The position numbers and the translations under genes were made by a program. A DNA stretch of 64,000 nt from UBA5072 sp041737175 (GTDB taxonomy: Bacteria > Bacteroidota > Bacteroidia > Bacteroidales > UBA10428): positions 74,727 to 138,726 of the forward strand of contig JBGSSF010000036.1 of assembly GCA_041737175.1 (NCBI GenBank), read 5' to 3'. Position 1 is the stretch's first letter, and every line of letters begins with the position of its first letter. The notes beneath the pieces are model-generated. The model was not told the origin of the DNA. It was given only the letters and a program-made list of their open reading frames with translations, and did not search any database. Of the stretch, positions 9,821 to 19,475 are shown piece after piece.

Positions 9821-10189
9821 ATGATGAGGGGGAAAGAAATTCTATTATCCCTTGTATTTGTTACAATTACTATAGTGCTTTTCTATATTTTCACACCTTC
9901 GAAACATGAAATATGTTTAGAGGCATACGATCAAACAATAAAATTGGAGTATAAGGGTATAATAAGTAACAAATACTCGGATGCTACTAATCATTTGTTA
10001 CCTACGATAATTGTTAAATCAATGAATGATAGTATTTCGATCATAGACTTTAGAGATAGGAGTGGTTTTTATGAATATGCAATTATAGGTGATAGTGTTG
10101 AAAAATTACATAACAATCCTGATATTAGGGTATGTAGAAATGGTGAGTTTAAAATTTTCAGGATTAAATATGATTGTAACGATAGGTAA
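9821..10189 (+). CDS. Hypothetical membrane-anchored small protein
   Basis: A 122-residue protein I do not recognise. It has a single N-terminal transmembrane segment (about residues 6-26, LLSLVFVTITIVLFYIF) followed by a hydrophilic domain that would be periplasmic, with two Cys (one at ICLEAY, one at RVCRNG) plus one near the C terminus. The DNA is clearly more AT-rich than the flanking hydrolase genes, which suggests recent acquisition or low expression. It lies just before the palindrome cluster at 10.2-10.9 kb and has no obvious operon partner. Confidence 0.5.
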   Translation: MMRGKEILLSLVFVTITIVLFYIFTPSKHEICLEAYDQTIKLEYKGIISNKYSDATNHLLPTIIVKSMNDSISIIDFRDRSGFYEYAIIGDSVEKLHNNPDIRVCRNGEFKIFRIKYDCNDR

Positions 10190-10339
10190 ACGATCCCCGC
10201 TAGACATAGTTTTCTTAACTTCGCCTTATGAGAATCAAGCTGTCCATCTGTATAGTTCTAAATTGATCTGTGAATAAATTGAATACCTGCATAATAATCC
10301 CACACGTTCGGGATTGGTTGGGAAAAATGCAGATATATA

Positions 10340-10905
10340 TGTTTTCTGAAGCTCTGAAGGAGCGATCTGTATGTAAATATGATGGAGGTAAGCTGACGGG
10401 ATTTAGCTCCGTAGGGGTGGCCTGCAAATGACAGTTCGCTCCTACGGAGCTTTTGATGATGCCGGGTAAACGCGTGAGCTACAAACAGACCGGCCCCACG
10501 GGCCTCAGGTGATTATTTGTCGGATCGGGCTCTACCGTAATGTCGCGCCTATGGCGCTTTTAACGTAAAATCATAATAGGAAGTATCCTTAGCCCCGTAG
10601 GGCGATATATTGGTAGAAAAAAAAAGTTAGATAAACCAAAGCCCTGTAAGGGCGGTATATTGGTAGGCAGAATGTTAATTTCAATCGAGCTCCGGAGCGG
10701 CCCGTTTGTAGAAATGGTGCATGGTGAAATCACGATGAAGCTCCGCAGGAGTGACCTTTTTCCATCAGGTCGCTCCTACGGAGATTTTGATTATACAGGG
10801 TTATTGATTATTCTACAAACAGGCCGGCCCTGCGGGCCTGTTTGTGAGGGTAGGGTATATCATTTTCTGCCATAATGCCGGCCCTATGGGCCTAATGATG
10901 ATATG
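10340..10905. repeat. Cluster of REP-like imperfect palindromes
   Basis: The gene-free stretch 10190-10920 is filled with short GC-rich palindromes. The clearest are a perfect 11-bp inverted repeat (10405-10415 with 10441-10451, AGCTCCGTAGG), a second long hairpin of the same family at about 10737-10785, a perfect 11-bp inverted repeat (10815-10825 with 10835-10845, ACAAACAGGCC), GGCCC/GGGCC stems near 10492-10504 and 10880-10891, and two copies of GCCC-N4-GGGC followed by a TATATTGGTAG tail at about 10592-10616 and 10641-10666. No protein-coding frame is convincing here. Confidence 0.8.
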
Positions 10906-10920
10906 CCCAGAATTTAATAT

Positions 10921-13755
10921 TTAATTAAAAATCCCTTTTATCTGACCTGCCTCCAACATTACCGCAGGATGGAAATGGTCTCCTGCCATGTATTGCTTTA
11001 AGCTGAACAGCAACTGTTGTGCTTCAGGTCTTTTTTCTGCATCTGTCAGCAGGTCGACACCACAAACAATGATTTTTCCCTTTCCCACCGAAGCTTCAAA
11101 GATCATTGCCAGGGGGCGGTTGGTGAACCAGTCATCAATAATGCGAACAATAGGCCGGAGTTCGGTTGGGAAGTTGGAAAGCACGATGGCATCCGTGTGA
11201 CTCATGGCATCCCACCATTGCCAGTTGCTGTGGTATTCTGTCGGGAAGGCAGCAAGGGCCGGATGATTTGGATTACAGAGAACGCCAAGTGTGTGCGGCG
11301 CCTGTTTGCTTGTCCAGGCTGTGTTCCAGAAGATGCTTGAAAAGCCTGCGGCTATATTCCCGCCGGCTTCGGATTTTAATGATCCTTTTTTGGGAGTGAG
11401 CAGCACCTTGCCTCCTTGCTTCAGCACTTCCAGCGCCCGGGCATCCAGGTTCCGGGTAATCAGGATACCAGTCCCTGTTTCCTGCAATATTGCCGGATAT
11501 ACCCATATATCCCAGCTATTCTCAAAGTCAGATACTTTCAAATGGATTGTAAGTTTCACGGGCTGCTCAAAGGTGTTCAGCGGCACCACGATTTCTCCCA
11601 GCTGCCAGCCGTTGCCTGACCTGATGGTTGTTTTCTCCAGCCTGCCTGATGAAACAACATGACCGGATGGATCGGTGATGGTCCATTCCGGCACAATGCT
11701 GCTTAATTCATTTGGTCCGAAATGGGCTATTTCCGCCCTGGCCTTCAGGGTCTCATCCGATTGGTACACCAGTTTGGGTAAACGGATCAGGGGCACGGTA
11801 GCATTGCAGAACCGGCTGTATTCCTGCGGAGTTACATAACCTTTGCTTTCCCAGAACGGATTCAGCACACCCACCAGGGCTGTTCCCTGTCCGGGAAAAT
11901 CATGCAGGTCCAGCAGCTGGAATCCGGCAAATCCGGGAGTGCGCAGAGCGGCTTCAATGTCGGCTTTATAGCAAAGTGTCTGCAATTTGCCGGAAGCCAA
12001 TAAAAAGCTGTCGGCCAGGTGCTCCATATGGTTTTCGCGCAGGGTTTCCTGAAAGATCTCAAAATTCCTGGCCTTCAGCACACCTGTGTACTGCGCGATC
12101 TCTTTAAAATCGGGATACACGCACCATTGACCGATCTCATGACTCACTGTTGGTTTGCGCGTTGTTGCAATCCTTTCACTCCAGTCATAGTCACTTCGCG
12201 GGGGCTGTGCATTGATGATGCTGTTGAGTCCTTCTCCCCAGCCCTGGATGCGTGGGTAGGCGGTGCTGTTAAAATCCGTTACACCGATATCAGGCCATCC
12301 GGCACCGCTTGAATACAACCTGCGCGGATCTTTCTTTTTCCAATGGTTGATAAAATCAGTCAGCCATTTTTCCTGGTTATCCCCAGCCGGTTCATTGCCA
12401 TACAGCAGTATGCAAAAGGAGGGATGATTTCCGTAATCATCCACCATGCGTTCACTTTCATCATAGATAAACTGATCAATGGGTTTGCCGTCGCCAATGG
12501 CAGAGCCCTGGTTAGCCCAAGAGGAACATTCCACATGCAAATAAAAGCCTGCATGGTCTGCCGCCGCAAAGGCGGCCTCAGGAGGGCACCATGAATGGAA
12601 GCGCATGTGATTGAGTCCATGGGCACGCGCGATCCTGAATATTCTCATCCAGGAGGCAGTATCAGTTGGCGGATAGCCTGTTTCAGGAAATATGGCACAT
12701 TCGAGTGTTCCGCGGAGAAAAATCGGCCGGCCGTTGATTGTGAACTGTGTCCCCCGGGTACCGAATTCACGCATGCCAAATTCGATTTCCCGGGTATCTG
12801 ACTGGCCATCCGTCGATGAAATTTCAATTTTCATACGGTACAAATTGGGCTCAAATTCGTCCCACAACAGAATATCACCGCCCATGGGGCAATCAATAAC
12901 CACTTCGTTTGATCCTGCATCAACAGGTTTATCAATTATCAGCTCCCTAATATCCAGGGCATCGTTGTTCAGGGATTTTCCGGAAAGAGAAATTATTACC
13001 TGGCTATCGGATCCGGTTTCATTTTGCACGTTGAGTTTTACTTTCACCTGCTTTTTTCCCAGATCTGGATAGAGTGAGGCCCCGGCAATGAAAATTTTTG
13101 ACCGTGACTGCAGTTCAATGCGGCCTGTGATCCCGTTCCAGTTCGACTGGGTATGATCGCTGATGCTGTGTGAATTCATGCCCACATCAATATCTTTTGT
13201 GCGGTTATCCACACAGATTGTAATGGTATGGTTTCCAGGTGCGAGCCATGAGGTAAGATCATAAACATGGGCTGTACCCAACGAATTTTGCATTCCGGCC
13301 TCCTGATCATCGATCCACACCCGGCTTTCCCAGTGACAGCGTTCCAGGAAGAGCTGAATGTTTTTTCCTTTCCAGGAGGAGGGTATTTTCACTTTTTTCT
13401 GGTACCATGCCATTCCGGCATAATATTTAACGGGCTGCAACCAGAAAGGCACCTTGATGTTACCGGGTTTGCGATATTTTTCCATTTCCGGACTGAAGAA
13501 CCAGGAACTGTCAACGATATATCCGGTCCATGGAGTATTCAGACCGACATCTTCTCCGATGCCGTTTTCAGTCATGGAACCCGGAAGTATTATTGTTTCG
13601 GGCAGGCGTGCCGAAAACCATTTTTGCATGATACCCTGACTTTCCGGGTCGGACCGGAAGTTCCACTCGCCGGAAAGGTCAATGGTATTACCATGCCGGT
13701 CAGTGGAACAGGATGCCACTATTAAGGATAGAAGCAGAATAACAGTAGTTCTCAT
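10921..13755 (-). CDS. GH2-family lipoprotein glycosidase
   Basis: A 944-residue family 2 glycoside hydrolase with a lipoprotein signal (LLSLIVASC, lipid-bearing Cys16), so it is membrane anchored. It contains a jelly-roll sugar-binding domain (about 90-230), an immunoglobulin-like domain and the TIM barrel. The acid/base is Glu455 in LLYGNEPAG and the nucleophile is Glu540 in VSHEIGQW. About 300 residues of beta-sandwich domains follow the barrel. GH2 covers beta-galactosidases, beta-glucuronidases and related exo-enzymes; the YGNEP/HEIGQ forms do not decide the substrate. It is the last gene of the fucI-GH29-DUF6786-GH2 run, starting 24 bases after the preceding stop, so it probably acts on the same fucosylated glycan. 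Confidence 0.82.
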   Translation of the reverse strand: MRTTVILLLSLIVASCSTDRHGNTIDLSGEWNFRSDPESQGIMQKWFSARLPETIILPGSMTENGIGEDVGLNTPWTGYIVDSSWFFSPEMEKYRKPGNIKVPFWLQPVKYYAGMAWYQKKVKIPSSWKGKNIQLFLERCHWESRVWIDDQEAGMQNSLGTAHVYDLTSWLAPGNHTITICVDNRTKDIDVGMNSHSISDHTQSNWNGITGRIELQSRSKIFIAGASLYPDLGKKQVKVKLNVQNETGSDSQVIISLSGKSLNNDALDIRELIIDKPVDAGSNEVVIDCPMGGDILLWDEFEPNLYRMKIEISSTDGQSDTREIEFGMREFGTRGTQFTINGRPIFLRGTLECAIFPETGYPPTDTASWMRIFRIARAHGLNHMRFHSWCPPEAAFAAADHAGFYLHVECSSWANQGSAIGDGKPIDQFIYDESERMVDDYGNHPSFCILLYGNEPAGDNQEKWLTDFINHWKKKDPRRLYSSGAGWPDIGVTDFNSTAYPRIQGWGEGLNSIINAQPPRSDYDWSERIATTRKPTVSHEIGQWCVYPDFKEIAQYTGVLKARNFEIFQETLRENHMEHLADSFLLASGKLQTLCYKADIEAALRTPGFAGFQLLDLHDFPGQGTALVGVLNPFWESKGYVTPQEYSRFCNATVPLIRLPKLVYQSDETLKARAEIAHFGPNELSSIVPEWTITDPSGHVVSSGRLEKTTIRSGNGWQLGEIVVPLNTFEQPVKLTIHLKVSDFENSWDIWVYPAILQETGTGILITRNLDARALEVLKQGGKVLLTPKKGSLKSEAGGNIAAGFSSIFWNTAWTSKQAPHTLGVLCNPNHPALAAFPTEYHSNWQWWDAMSHTDAIVLSNFPTELRPIVRIIDDWFTNRPLAMIFEASVGKGKIIVCGVDLLTDAEKRPEAQQLLFSLKQYMAGDHFHPAVMLEAGQIKGIFN

Positions 13756-13779
13756 TATTAGTATTTGGTTTGCATTTGT

Positions 13780-15042
13780 CTAATTTAAAGCACTATTCAC
13801 TTCATCCAGGGAAATTCCGAAGATCTTTTCTACAATTACAGCGAGCTGATCCTCGCTTCCTTCAAAGTGAAAGATCCGCTGCCTGTGCATCATTTTTTCC
13901 CCTGGTTTCAGGTTTGCGGCCGGGCTTGAACTCTCCAGTTCATAAAAGGGCCCCATTTGGGTTCCGTCTTCCACCGGACCATCATTGTATGCATTGATGG
14001 CATCTCCTGAAAACGGATCTTTCTGGATTTCCCATTTTGAATTGACATAGTCCTTTATTCCTTCCAGCAGATCGCACCAAAGAACGGTCAGTGTTCTGTT
14101 CTTCGCATCATAGCTTCCGGAGAAGTTCATGGCCCGTTGGGGAGGTATGCCGATCTTGCTTCGGTATTTGCCATCAGCCTTGAAATAAATAATGCCGTTT
14201 CTGACAACGAGCCTGTCAGAGGGTACTTTGCCAAAGTAATCATCGTTCAGGATTTTTTCATCCTGCTTTTCCGGAATATCCCGGTATGGAATAAAGATGG
14301 TAACACCAGGTGAGGGAGTCAGCATGGATAGCATCCATACGGAAAGCATGCCGGTTTCTTTGGTCCAGGTTTTCTCACCGTTGTTCGTTAGAACGTTTTC
14401 CGATTGATAAGCAACCCGGGCTATTGAATCAGGCAGCTCAAATCCGAGCGCCTTACCGATGGCTTCGTTATCCATAAGCTCAACGGTACGCTCAATGCCT
14501 ATATCCATCCTGGTCCCTGAATAGTTTGTCAGAGTGAATTGTTTGCCAAAGCTGGCAAGTGTTCGGCTTTTGGATACCAGGTCAAAAGCAACAGTATCCA
14601 GTTCAGCCGGAACTTGCCAGTTAGAATATTCCTGTGTGACACCTTTGGAAAAATAGATGGAAAACTGGCCGCCCTCGGGACCCAGCCATAGCCTTTCTTC
14701 GCCTCCGAATGCGTTGATGTGCTCGGCTTTTTTACCCGACTGAATCAGATTATAGTTGATCCACCCATAGCTGAATCCTGCGGGACCATTGGCAGTGCTG
14801 GTCATTACCCTTGCCTGCCAACCGGGAATGATGAGAACCTGTGCCATCCCCAGGCTGTCTGTGAGCACAACAGTCTCCTGGTAATTGTTCAAAAAGGACA
14901 GATCATGGCCATAGGTGCCGGGGACAGTATCATAGTTTATCATGGTTTCGTTACTTTTTTTATGGGGTTGGCAGGACAGGAAAAAGCAGACCAGCAATAC
15001 CTGCAATAGTAAATAGGTGTATAATTTTTGTATGTGCTGCAT
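13780..15042 (-). CDS. DUF6786-like lipoprotein
   Basis: A 420-residue lipoprotein (lipobox CFFLSC, Cys24). The sequence is beta-rich, with NAFGGEERLWLGPEGGQFSI and a C-terminal half resembling galactose-mutarotase-like super-sandwich proteins; I believe it belongs to the DUF6786 family of Bacteroidota lipoproteins. No catalytic role is established for this family to my knowledge. It lies 6 bases after the GH29 fucosidase stop and 24 bases before the GH2 lipoprotein start, so it is in the same operon and probably binds, presents or modifies the released glycan. Confidence 0.6.
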   Translation of the reverse strand: MQHIQKLYTYLLLQVLLVCFFLSCQPHKKSNETMINYDTVPGTYGHDLSFLNNYQETVVLTDSLGMAQVLIIPGWQARVMTSTANGPAGFSYGWINYNLIQSGKKAEHINAFGGEERLWLGPEGGQFSIYFSKGVTQEYSNWQVPAELDTVAFDLVSKSRTLASFGKQFTLTNYSGTRMDIGIERTVELMDNEAIGKALGFELPDSIARVAYQSENVLTNNGEKTWTKETGMLSVWMLSMLTPSPGVTIFIPYRDIPEKQDEKILNDDYFGKVPSDRLVVRNGIIYFKADGKYRSKIGIPPQRAMNFSGSYDAKNRTLTVLWCDLLEGIKDYVNSKWEIQKDPFSGDAINAYNDGPVEDGTQMGPFYELESSSPAANLKPGEKMMHRQRIFHFEGSEDQLAVIVEKIFGISLDEVNSALN

Positions 15043-15048
15043 ATTTGG

Positions 15049-16428
15049 TTATTTTGTTGTGATTTTTATCACGGTGTCATACAGATCAGGCAATTGAAAG
15101 GTCATGTAAGTAGGACTGCCAATGTTTACGAAAAAGTTTCCCTGTCCGCTGTTGCCCCACCATCCTGTTTCAGACGGAAGTTCTGCCCCTGAACTCAGCA
15201 AAGTAACACGACTTGCTTTGTCACCCATGCCTTTGATGTTGATATGCCCAACTGTGGGATACATCCAGTGTGCATAGAGGTTATTCCCCTTTTGCGTATA
15301 CCTTCCCCAATCGGGTTTGACAAACATTGAAGCTCCACATCCATAGATGCTTTCGCCGTTGTTATTCATCCACCTGCCAACATCTTTCAGGATACGGATA
15401 CTTTCGGCCGGAATTCTGCCCCGGGCATCAGGTCCGACATTTAACAACAGGTTACCATTTTTGCTTACACAGTTTACAAGCGCATGGACGATCAGTTCAG
15501 GAGACTTCCAGTTTTTATCGGATTCATAGTAACCCCAGTTGTTATTGAGGGTCAGGCAGGTTTCCCAGGGAATGGGATTGCCGTACTTGTCCAGAAGCCC
15601 TTCATCGGGAATACCCTGTTCGGGAGTTTCAAAATCACCAAACCTGCTGATGGTACGTCCCTCCGTGGCGGTTCCCTGGTTCACTTCCAGCCGGTTATCG
15701 AGAAGAATGCCGGGTTGGTATTTATGCACCAGTTCGACAAGTTCTTTGGCTTTCCATTTTTCTCCGCTGTAATCATCGAATGAATAATCGAACCACATGA
15801 TGTCCAGTTTTCCGTAATCCCTTACCAGTTCCTCCACCTGACCATGCATATATTTCAGGTAGTTGTCCCAGTTGAACTTCCGTTTGGCATACTCATCATC
15901 TTCCCGTTGCGGATGATTGCCTACGTTCGGATAGTCGGGATGATGCCAGTCGATGATGGAGTAGTATAATCCCACTTTCAGTCCTTCAGCCCTGAATGCA
16001 TCGAGAAATTCATGCACCAGATCACGGCCGTCAAACTGTCTGCTGAGTTTGTAATCGGTAAGTTTACTGTCGAACATGCAGAAACCGTCGTGATGCTTGG
16101 CTGTGAGAACGGCATATTTCATTCCGGCGGCTTTGGCTGTTCGGGCCCATTCCTTGGCATCAAAGTCGGCAGGGTTAAAAGCGTCCACGTATTTCTGGTA
16201 CTGTTCGGTGGTAAGCTGTTCATTTGATTTGACCCATTCACCCCTGGCAGCCACAGCATAAGCGCCAAAGTGGATAAACATGCCGAAGCGATCATTGCGC
16301 CACCATTCGGTACGCTGCATGAGCTTGTTGTAGGCATCGGTGTATGCCGGAGAGGGTGATTGCTGTGCAGGCAGCATAATTGCTGTCATAAGAAAAATCG
16401 AACAAAGCAGAACTTTTGATTTTTTCAT
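15049..16428 (-). CDS. Exported GH29 alpha-L-fucosidase
   Basis: A 459-residue enzyme. The start at 16428 is chosen because it opens a signal peptide (MKKSKVLLCSIFLMTAIMLP); the longer frame to 16620 would add 64 residues that run through a repeat and into the fucI end. GH29 motifs include WWRNDRFGMFIHFG, TAKHHDGFCMFDSK and GKLDIMWFDYSFDD with the nucleophile Asp214. Retaining alpha-L-fucosidases of this family release alpha-1,2/3/4/6-linked fucose. The gene lies between fucI (121 bases upstream) and the DUF6786-like lipoprotein (6 bases downstream), giving a direct link between fucose release and fucose isomerisation. Confidence 0.93.
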   Translation of the reverse strand: MKKSKVLLCSIFLMTAIMLPAQQSPSPAYTDAYNKLMQRTEWWRNDRFGMFIHFGAYAVAARGEWVKSNEQLTTEQYQKYVDAFNPADFDAKEWARTAKAAGMKYAVLTAKHHDGFCMFDSKLTDYKLSRQFDGRDLVHEFLDAFRAEGLKVGLYYSIIDWHHPDYPNVGNHPQREDDEYAKRKFNWDNYLKYMHGQVEELVRDYGKLDIMWFDYSFDDYSGEKWKAKELVELVHKYQPGILLDNRLEVNQGTATEGRTISRFGDFETPEQGIPDEGLLDKYGNPIPWETCLTLNNNWGYYESDKNWKSPELIVHALVNCVSKNGNLLLNVGPDARGRIPAESIRILKDVGRWMNNNGESIYGCGASMFVKPDWGRYTQKGNNLYAHWMYPTVGHINIKGMGDKASRVTLLSSGAELPSETGWWGNSGQGNFFVNIGSPTYMTFQLPDLYDTVIKITTK

Positions 16429-16459
16429 GGTAAAGAAATTAGTTGTTTTCAGTTTGATT

Positions 16460-16543
16460 AACACCGAACATCGAACAAGGAATGATGATTTTCGAAGTTT
16501 TTTTCTTCGATATTCAAAAATCGGTGTTCCTTGTTCGATCTTC
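16460..16543. repeat. Composite hairpin of a TTCCTTGTTCGAT-type repeat
   Basis: Between fucI and the GH29 gene, 16466-16482 and 16527-16543 form a 17-bp inverted repeat with one mismatch, and an inner CGAAG/CTTCG stem encloses a T-run. The element could act as an attenuating hairpin or RNA-processing site between the two genes. Confidence 0.75.
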
Positions 16544-16549
16544 AATTTC

Positions 16550-18325
16550 CTATTTGTATAAAGCCCCATACGCCCCACAAGCCCTGTAGTCCGAGCCCTC
16601 CGGATCCATTCCGAAAGCATTCCATGCGCTGGGCCTGAAAATATATTTGTCCTCCACGTTGTGCATGCATACGGGTATCCGGAGCATGGAAGCCAGGGTG
16701 ATCAGGTCGGCGCCGATATGGCTATAGCTGAAGGCTCCGTGATTCGCACCCCAGTTGTTCATCACCGAATATACATCTGCAAATGCACCTTTGCCGGTAA
16801 GGCGAGGAACAAACCAGGTTGTAGGCCAGGTCTGGTCGGTACGTTCATCGAGTATTCTGTGCACTTCCGAAGGTATTTCGGCTGTCCAGCCTTCTGCAAT
16901 CTGCAGTACGGGACCAACGCCTTTCACCAGGTTGATGCGTGACATTGTCACCGGCATACCCCCTTTTGTCAGGAAGGAGGAAGAAAATCCGCCTCCCCGG
17001 AAGTACCCCCTGGATGCGGGGTACCAGGTAGTGGACTCCAGGCATTTTTTAACTTCTCCGTCTGTGATTTCCCAATAGGGTTTCATGGCCGGGGCATTGT
17101 CCCTGGTCATTTGTCCGCTGCCGTCAAGCGATGCCGAGCCCGAATTGATCAGGTGTATCATTCCGTTGGAAGCAATTCCTGAAAGGGTCTTCCCGGTGAC
17201 CCGCTTCACGGCTTCCGGACTCCAGTATGTGCGAACGTCAGCGAATACCTGGGGGGTATTGCTGAGTAGATGGCCAAACAACATGGCCACCCCGTTAAGG
17301 CTGTCGTTTTCCGTGGCCACTACAAACGCCTGGCGGATACCGTTCCAATCAAAGGATGAATTCAGAATGGCTTCTGAGAAATCACCGTTCGGCATATGGT
17401 CGGTCCATTGCCGCTGACCCTGAAATCCTGAAGCTATGGCATTATGGCCAAGGGCTTCTTCACCGAATCCCATTTCTGCAAGTTTTGGGTTGCCGATCAT
17501 CAGGTCGCGCATGATCAATGTCATTTTCACGACGTATTCCCAGATTTCATCGAGCCGTTCCCGGCTTAACTTCAAATCAGCCGGATTAAGATCAGCGCCT
17601 TCTTTGCAATTGGATCTGGTCCATTGCATGGCCCTGGTAAATTCTTCTTTGTCGTAAATACCTTCATTAACACGACGGATGATCTCACTCATATCCACAT
17701 ATTCATTCCGCATTCCCAGATAGGATTGGAAGAAATCAGCGTCAACAATCGATCCGGCAATACCCATGGAAACAGAACCGATAGAGAGGTAGGATTTTCC
17801 ACGCATGGTGGCAACGGCAACTCCTGCCTTGGTAAAGCGCAATAACTTTTCTTTAACATCAGCAGGGATACTGGTGTCAGTGGAGTCCTGTACATCGTGC
17901 CCGTAAATGCTGAAAGCCGGCAATCCTTTCTGGTTATGACCTGCCAGGGCAGCAGCAAGATACACAGCCCCGGGTCGCTCGGTACCGTTAAAACCCCAGA
18001 TGGCCTTCGGCAGGGTAGGGTGCATGTCAATGGTTTCAATGCCATAACACCAACAGGGTGTAACAGTAATGGATACGCCAACGCCTTCACGTTCAAATTT
18101 CTCAGCCGCTAAGGCGGCTTCGGCAACACCACCGATGCAGGTACCGGCAATAACACATTGCACCTGACTGCCGTCAGCATGTCGCAGTTCAGCGGTGAGC
18201 AGGTCGGCAACCCTTCTGGCCATGCCCATGGTCTGCTCTTCCAGGGATTCCCGCACGCCACCCAGACGCCCATCAATAACCGGGCGAATTCCAACTTTTG
18301 GCAAAGAAACTTTTAATCTGTTCAT
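16550..18325 (-). CDS. fucI: L-fucose isomerase
   Basis: A 591-residue protein, the same length as E. coli FucI and alike along its whole length (for example VIDGRLGGVRESLEEQTM, TVTPCWCYGIETIDM, KAIWGFNGTERPGAVYLAAA). It converts L-fucose to L-fuculose in the cytoplasm. The Mn2+-binding active site is present: Glu339 in VATENDS and Asp363 in FADVRTYW, with the His in the NWGANHG...SHIGAD region near residue 530. It is followed by the GH29 gene and preceded by the fucR-like gene on the same strand. A 7-bp repeat array lies 24 bases upstream of its ATG. Confidence 0.97.
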   Translation of the reverse strand: MNRLKVSLPKVGIRPVIDGRLGGVRESLEEQTMGMARRVADLLTAELRHADGSQVQCVIAGTCIGGVAEAALAAEKFEREGVGVSITVTPCWCYGIETIDMHPTLPKAIWGFNGTERPGAVYLAAALAGHNQKGLPAFSIYGHDVQDSTDTSIPADVKEKLLRFTKAGVAVATMRGKSYLSIGSVSMGIAGSIVDADFFQSYLGMRNEYVDMSEIIRRVNEGIYDKEEFTRAMQWTRSNCKEGADLNPADLKLSRERLDEIWEYVVKMTLIMRDLMIGNPKLAEMGFGEEALGHNAIASGFQGQRQWTDHMPNGDFSEAILNSSFDWNGIRQAFVVATENDSLNGVAMLFGHLLSNTPQVFADVRTYWSPEAVKRVTGKTLSGIASNGMIHLINSGSASLDGSGQMTRDNAPAMKPYWEITDGEVKKCLESTTWYPASRGYFRGGGFSSSFLTKGGMPVTMSRINLVKGVGPVLQIAEGWTAEIPSEVHRILDERTDQTWPTTWFVPRLTGKGAFADVYSVMNNWGANHGAFSYSHIGADLITLASMLRIPVCMHNVEDKYIFRPSAWNAFGMDPEGSDYRACGAYGALYK

Positions 18326-18348
18326 ATTACTATTCTTAAGGATTTATA

Positions 18349-18450
18349 ATTCAAGATTCAAGATTTAAGATTTAAGATCTAAGATTTAAGATTTAAGATC
18401 TAAGATCTAAGATTCATAATTCAAAATTCATAATTCATAATTCATAATTC
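18349..18450 (-). repeat. 7-bp repeat array plus ATAATTCA repeats upstream of fucI
   Basis: Nine 7-mers (ATTCAAG/ATTTAAG/ATCTAAG on the plus strand, i.e. CTTRAAT/CTTAGAT as read toward fucI) occupy 18349-18411, followed by degenerate copies of an 8-mer ATAATTCA to about 18450. The array fills most of the gap between the fucR-like stop and the fucI start. Confidence 0.9.
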
Positions 18451-18453
18451 TCT

Positions 18454-19446
18454 TTAAAGCGATCCCCTCACGATCATCCTTGCAGGAATAACCTCCTGCA
18501 ATTTCTCCCGGGTTGTTACAAATTCAGCTGCTTTCTGTCCCATCTGGGCAAAATCCGTCGAGATCACCGTAATGCCGTTTTCAATGATCTCATACATGGG
18601 TGTGTCGTTATAGGCGATCAACCCGATATCCTTGCCAATGCTCAGTTTTTCGTTCCGGCATCGTTTAACCATGGAAACCAGATCTTTCTGTTGAATGACC
18701 AGGTAGGCTGTATCTTTCTTAAGGATTATCTTTTGCGGCGACCTGATCACATCGGCATCCGGAAAATGATCAACGGTGAATTTTTTAAAGTATTTGATCA
18801 GAATTTCGGGATGTTCCGATTCCCTGGGCAGGTAAAGGACAAATCGCTTGTATTTGCGGATCAGGTCCAGATGGGTTTTCAGACAGTCATACACGGATGT
18901 TCCAAAGTCCTGACAAACATAGGCGTAGTCATTTTTATCAAAATCACCAAGATCGAGAATCAGTAGTTTTGCCGGATCGACTTTACGCAGCGAGTCATGC
19001 AGTATTTCATTGCTGAAATTCATGATCACATAATAATTGTAGCGACCCAGGCTGTCTGAAATTACCGTTTCAAAAAGGTGCTCGTTGTAAAAATGAAAAA
19101 CCAGATCGACCTTGAAATTTTTTGGAAGTCTGCTTACAAATGAATTGTACAAAATATCTTTGAACGGGCTGTAAATGTCAAGCATCAGCAGCACCTTGTT
19201 CATCATGCCTGCCACATGATACCCTTTGGCAGGGGTGGAATCCACGATCCCGCGTTTCTTTAATTCGCAGTATGCCTTAAACACAGTATCCCTTGAAAGG
19301 TTGTACTGCCGGCTGAGTTGGTTAACTGATGGAAGCGTCTGACCGGTTAAGAATTTCCCCTGGCTGATAGCTTCGCACAGAGCTTCTACCAGGCTCCTGA
19401 CCTTGGTGGAACTGAAATTGTCCCGGAATTGAAGTTCAGTCATCAT
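18454..19446 (-). CDS. fucR: GntR/LacI-type transcriptional regulator, probable fucose repressor
   Basis: A 330-residue regulator with an N-terminal GntR-type winged helix (about 1-75; LPSVNQLSRQYNLSRDTVFK is the recognition region) joined to a LacI-like periplasmic-binding-protein effector domain (about 85-325). The Bacteroides fucose operon is controlled by a GntR-family FucR placed next to fucI, and the arrangement here is the same, with fucI directly downstream. I infer that L-fucose or a downstream intermediate is the effector. The ATG at 19446 is followed by a second in-frame ATG, either of which could be used. A TATATTTG -7 box lies about 29 bases upstream. Confidence 0.75.
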   Translation of the reverse strand: MMTELQFRDNFSSTKVRSLVEALCEAISQGKFLTGQTLPSVNQLSRQYNLSRDTVFKAYCELKKRGIVDSTPAKGYHVAGMMNKVLLMLDIYSPFKDILYNSFVSRLPKNFKVDLVFHFYNEHLFETVISDSLGRYNYYVIMNFSNEILHDSLRKVDPAKLLILDLGDFDKNDYAYVCQDFGTSVYDCLKTHLDLIRKYKRFVLYLPRESEHPEILIKYFKKFTVDHFPDADVIRSPQKIILKKDTAYLVIQQKDLVSMVKRCRNEKLSIGKDIGLIAYNDTPMYEIIENGITVISTDFAQMGQKAAEFVTTREKLQEVIPARMIVRGSL

Positions 19447-19450
19447 TAAC

Positions 19451-19475
19451 TATGCTGTGCTGTACTGTGCTGATC
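19451..19475 (-). repeat. 5-bp tandem repeat in the fucR leader
   Basis: Five consecutive 5-mers, TATGC TGTGC TGTAC TGTGC TGATC, between the putative -7 box and the fucR-like start codon. This places a short tandem repeat in the untranslated leader. Confidence 0.6.

Noticed and set aside
10340..10905. CRISPR-like array
   Set aside because: The repeats are palindromes of different families with irregular spacing, with no constant repeat length or unique spacers.
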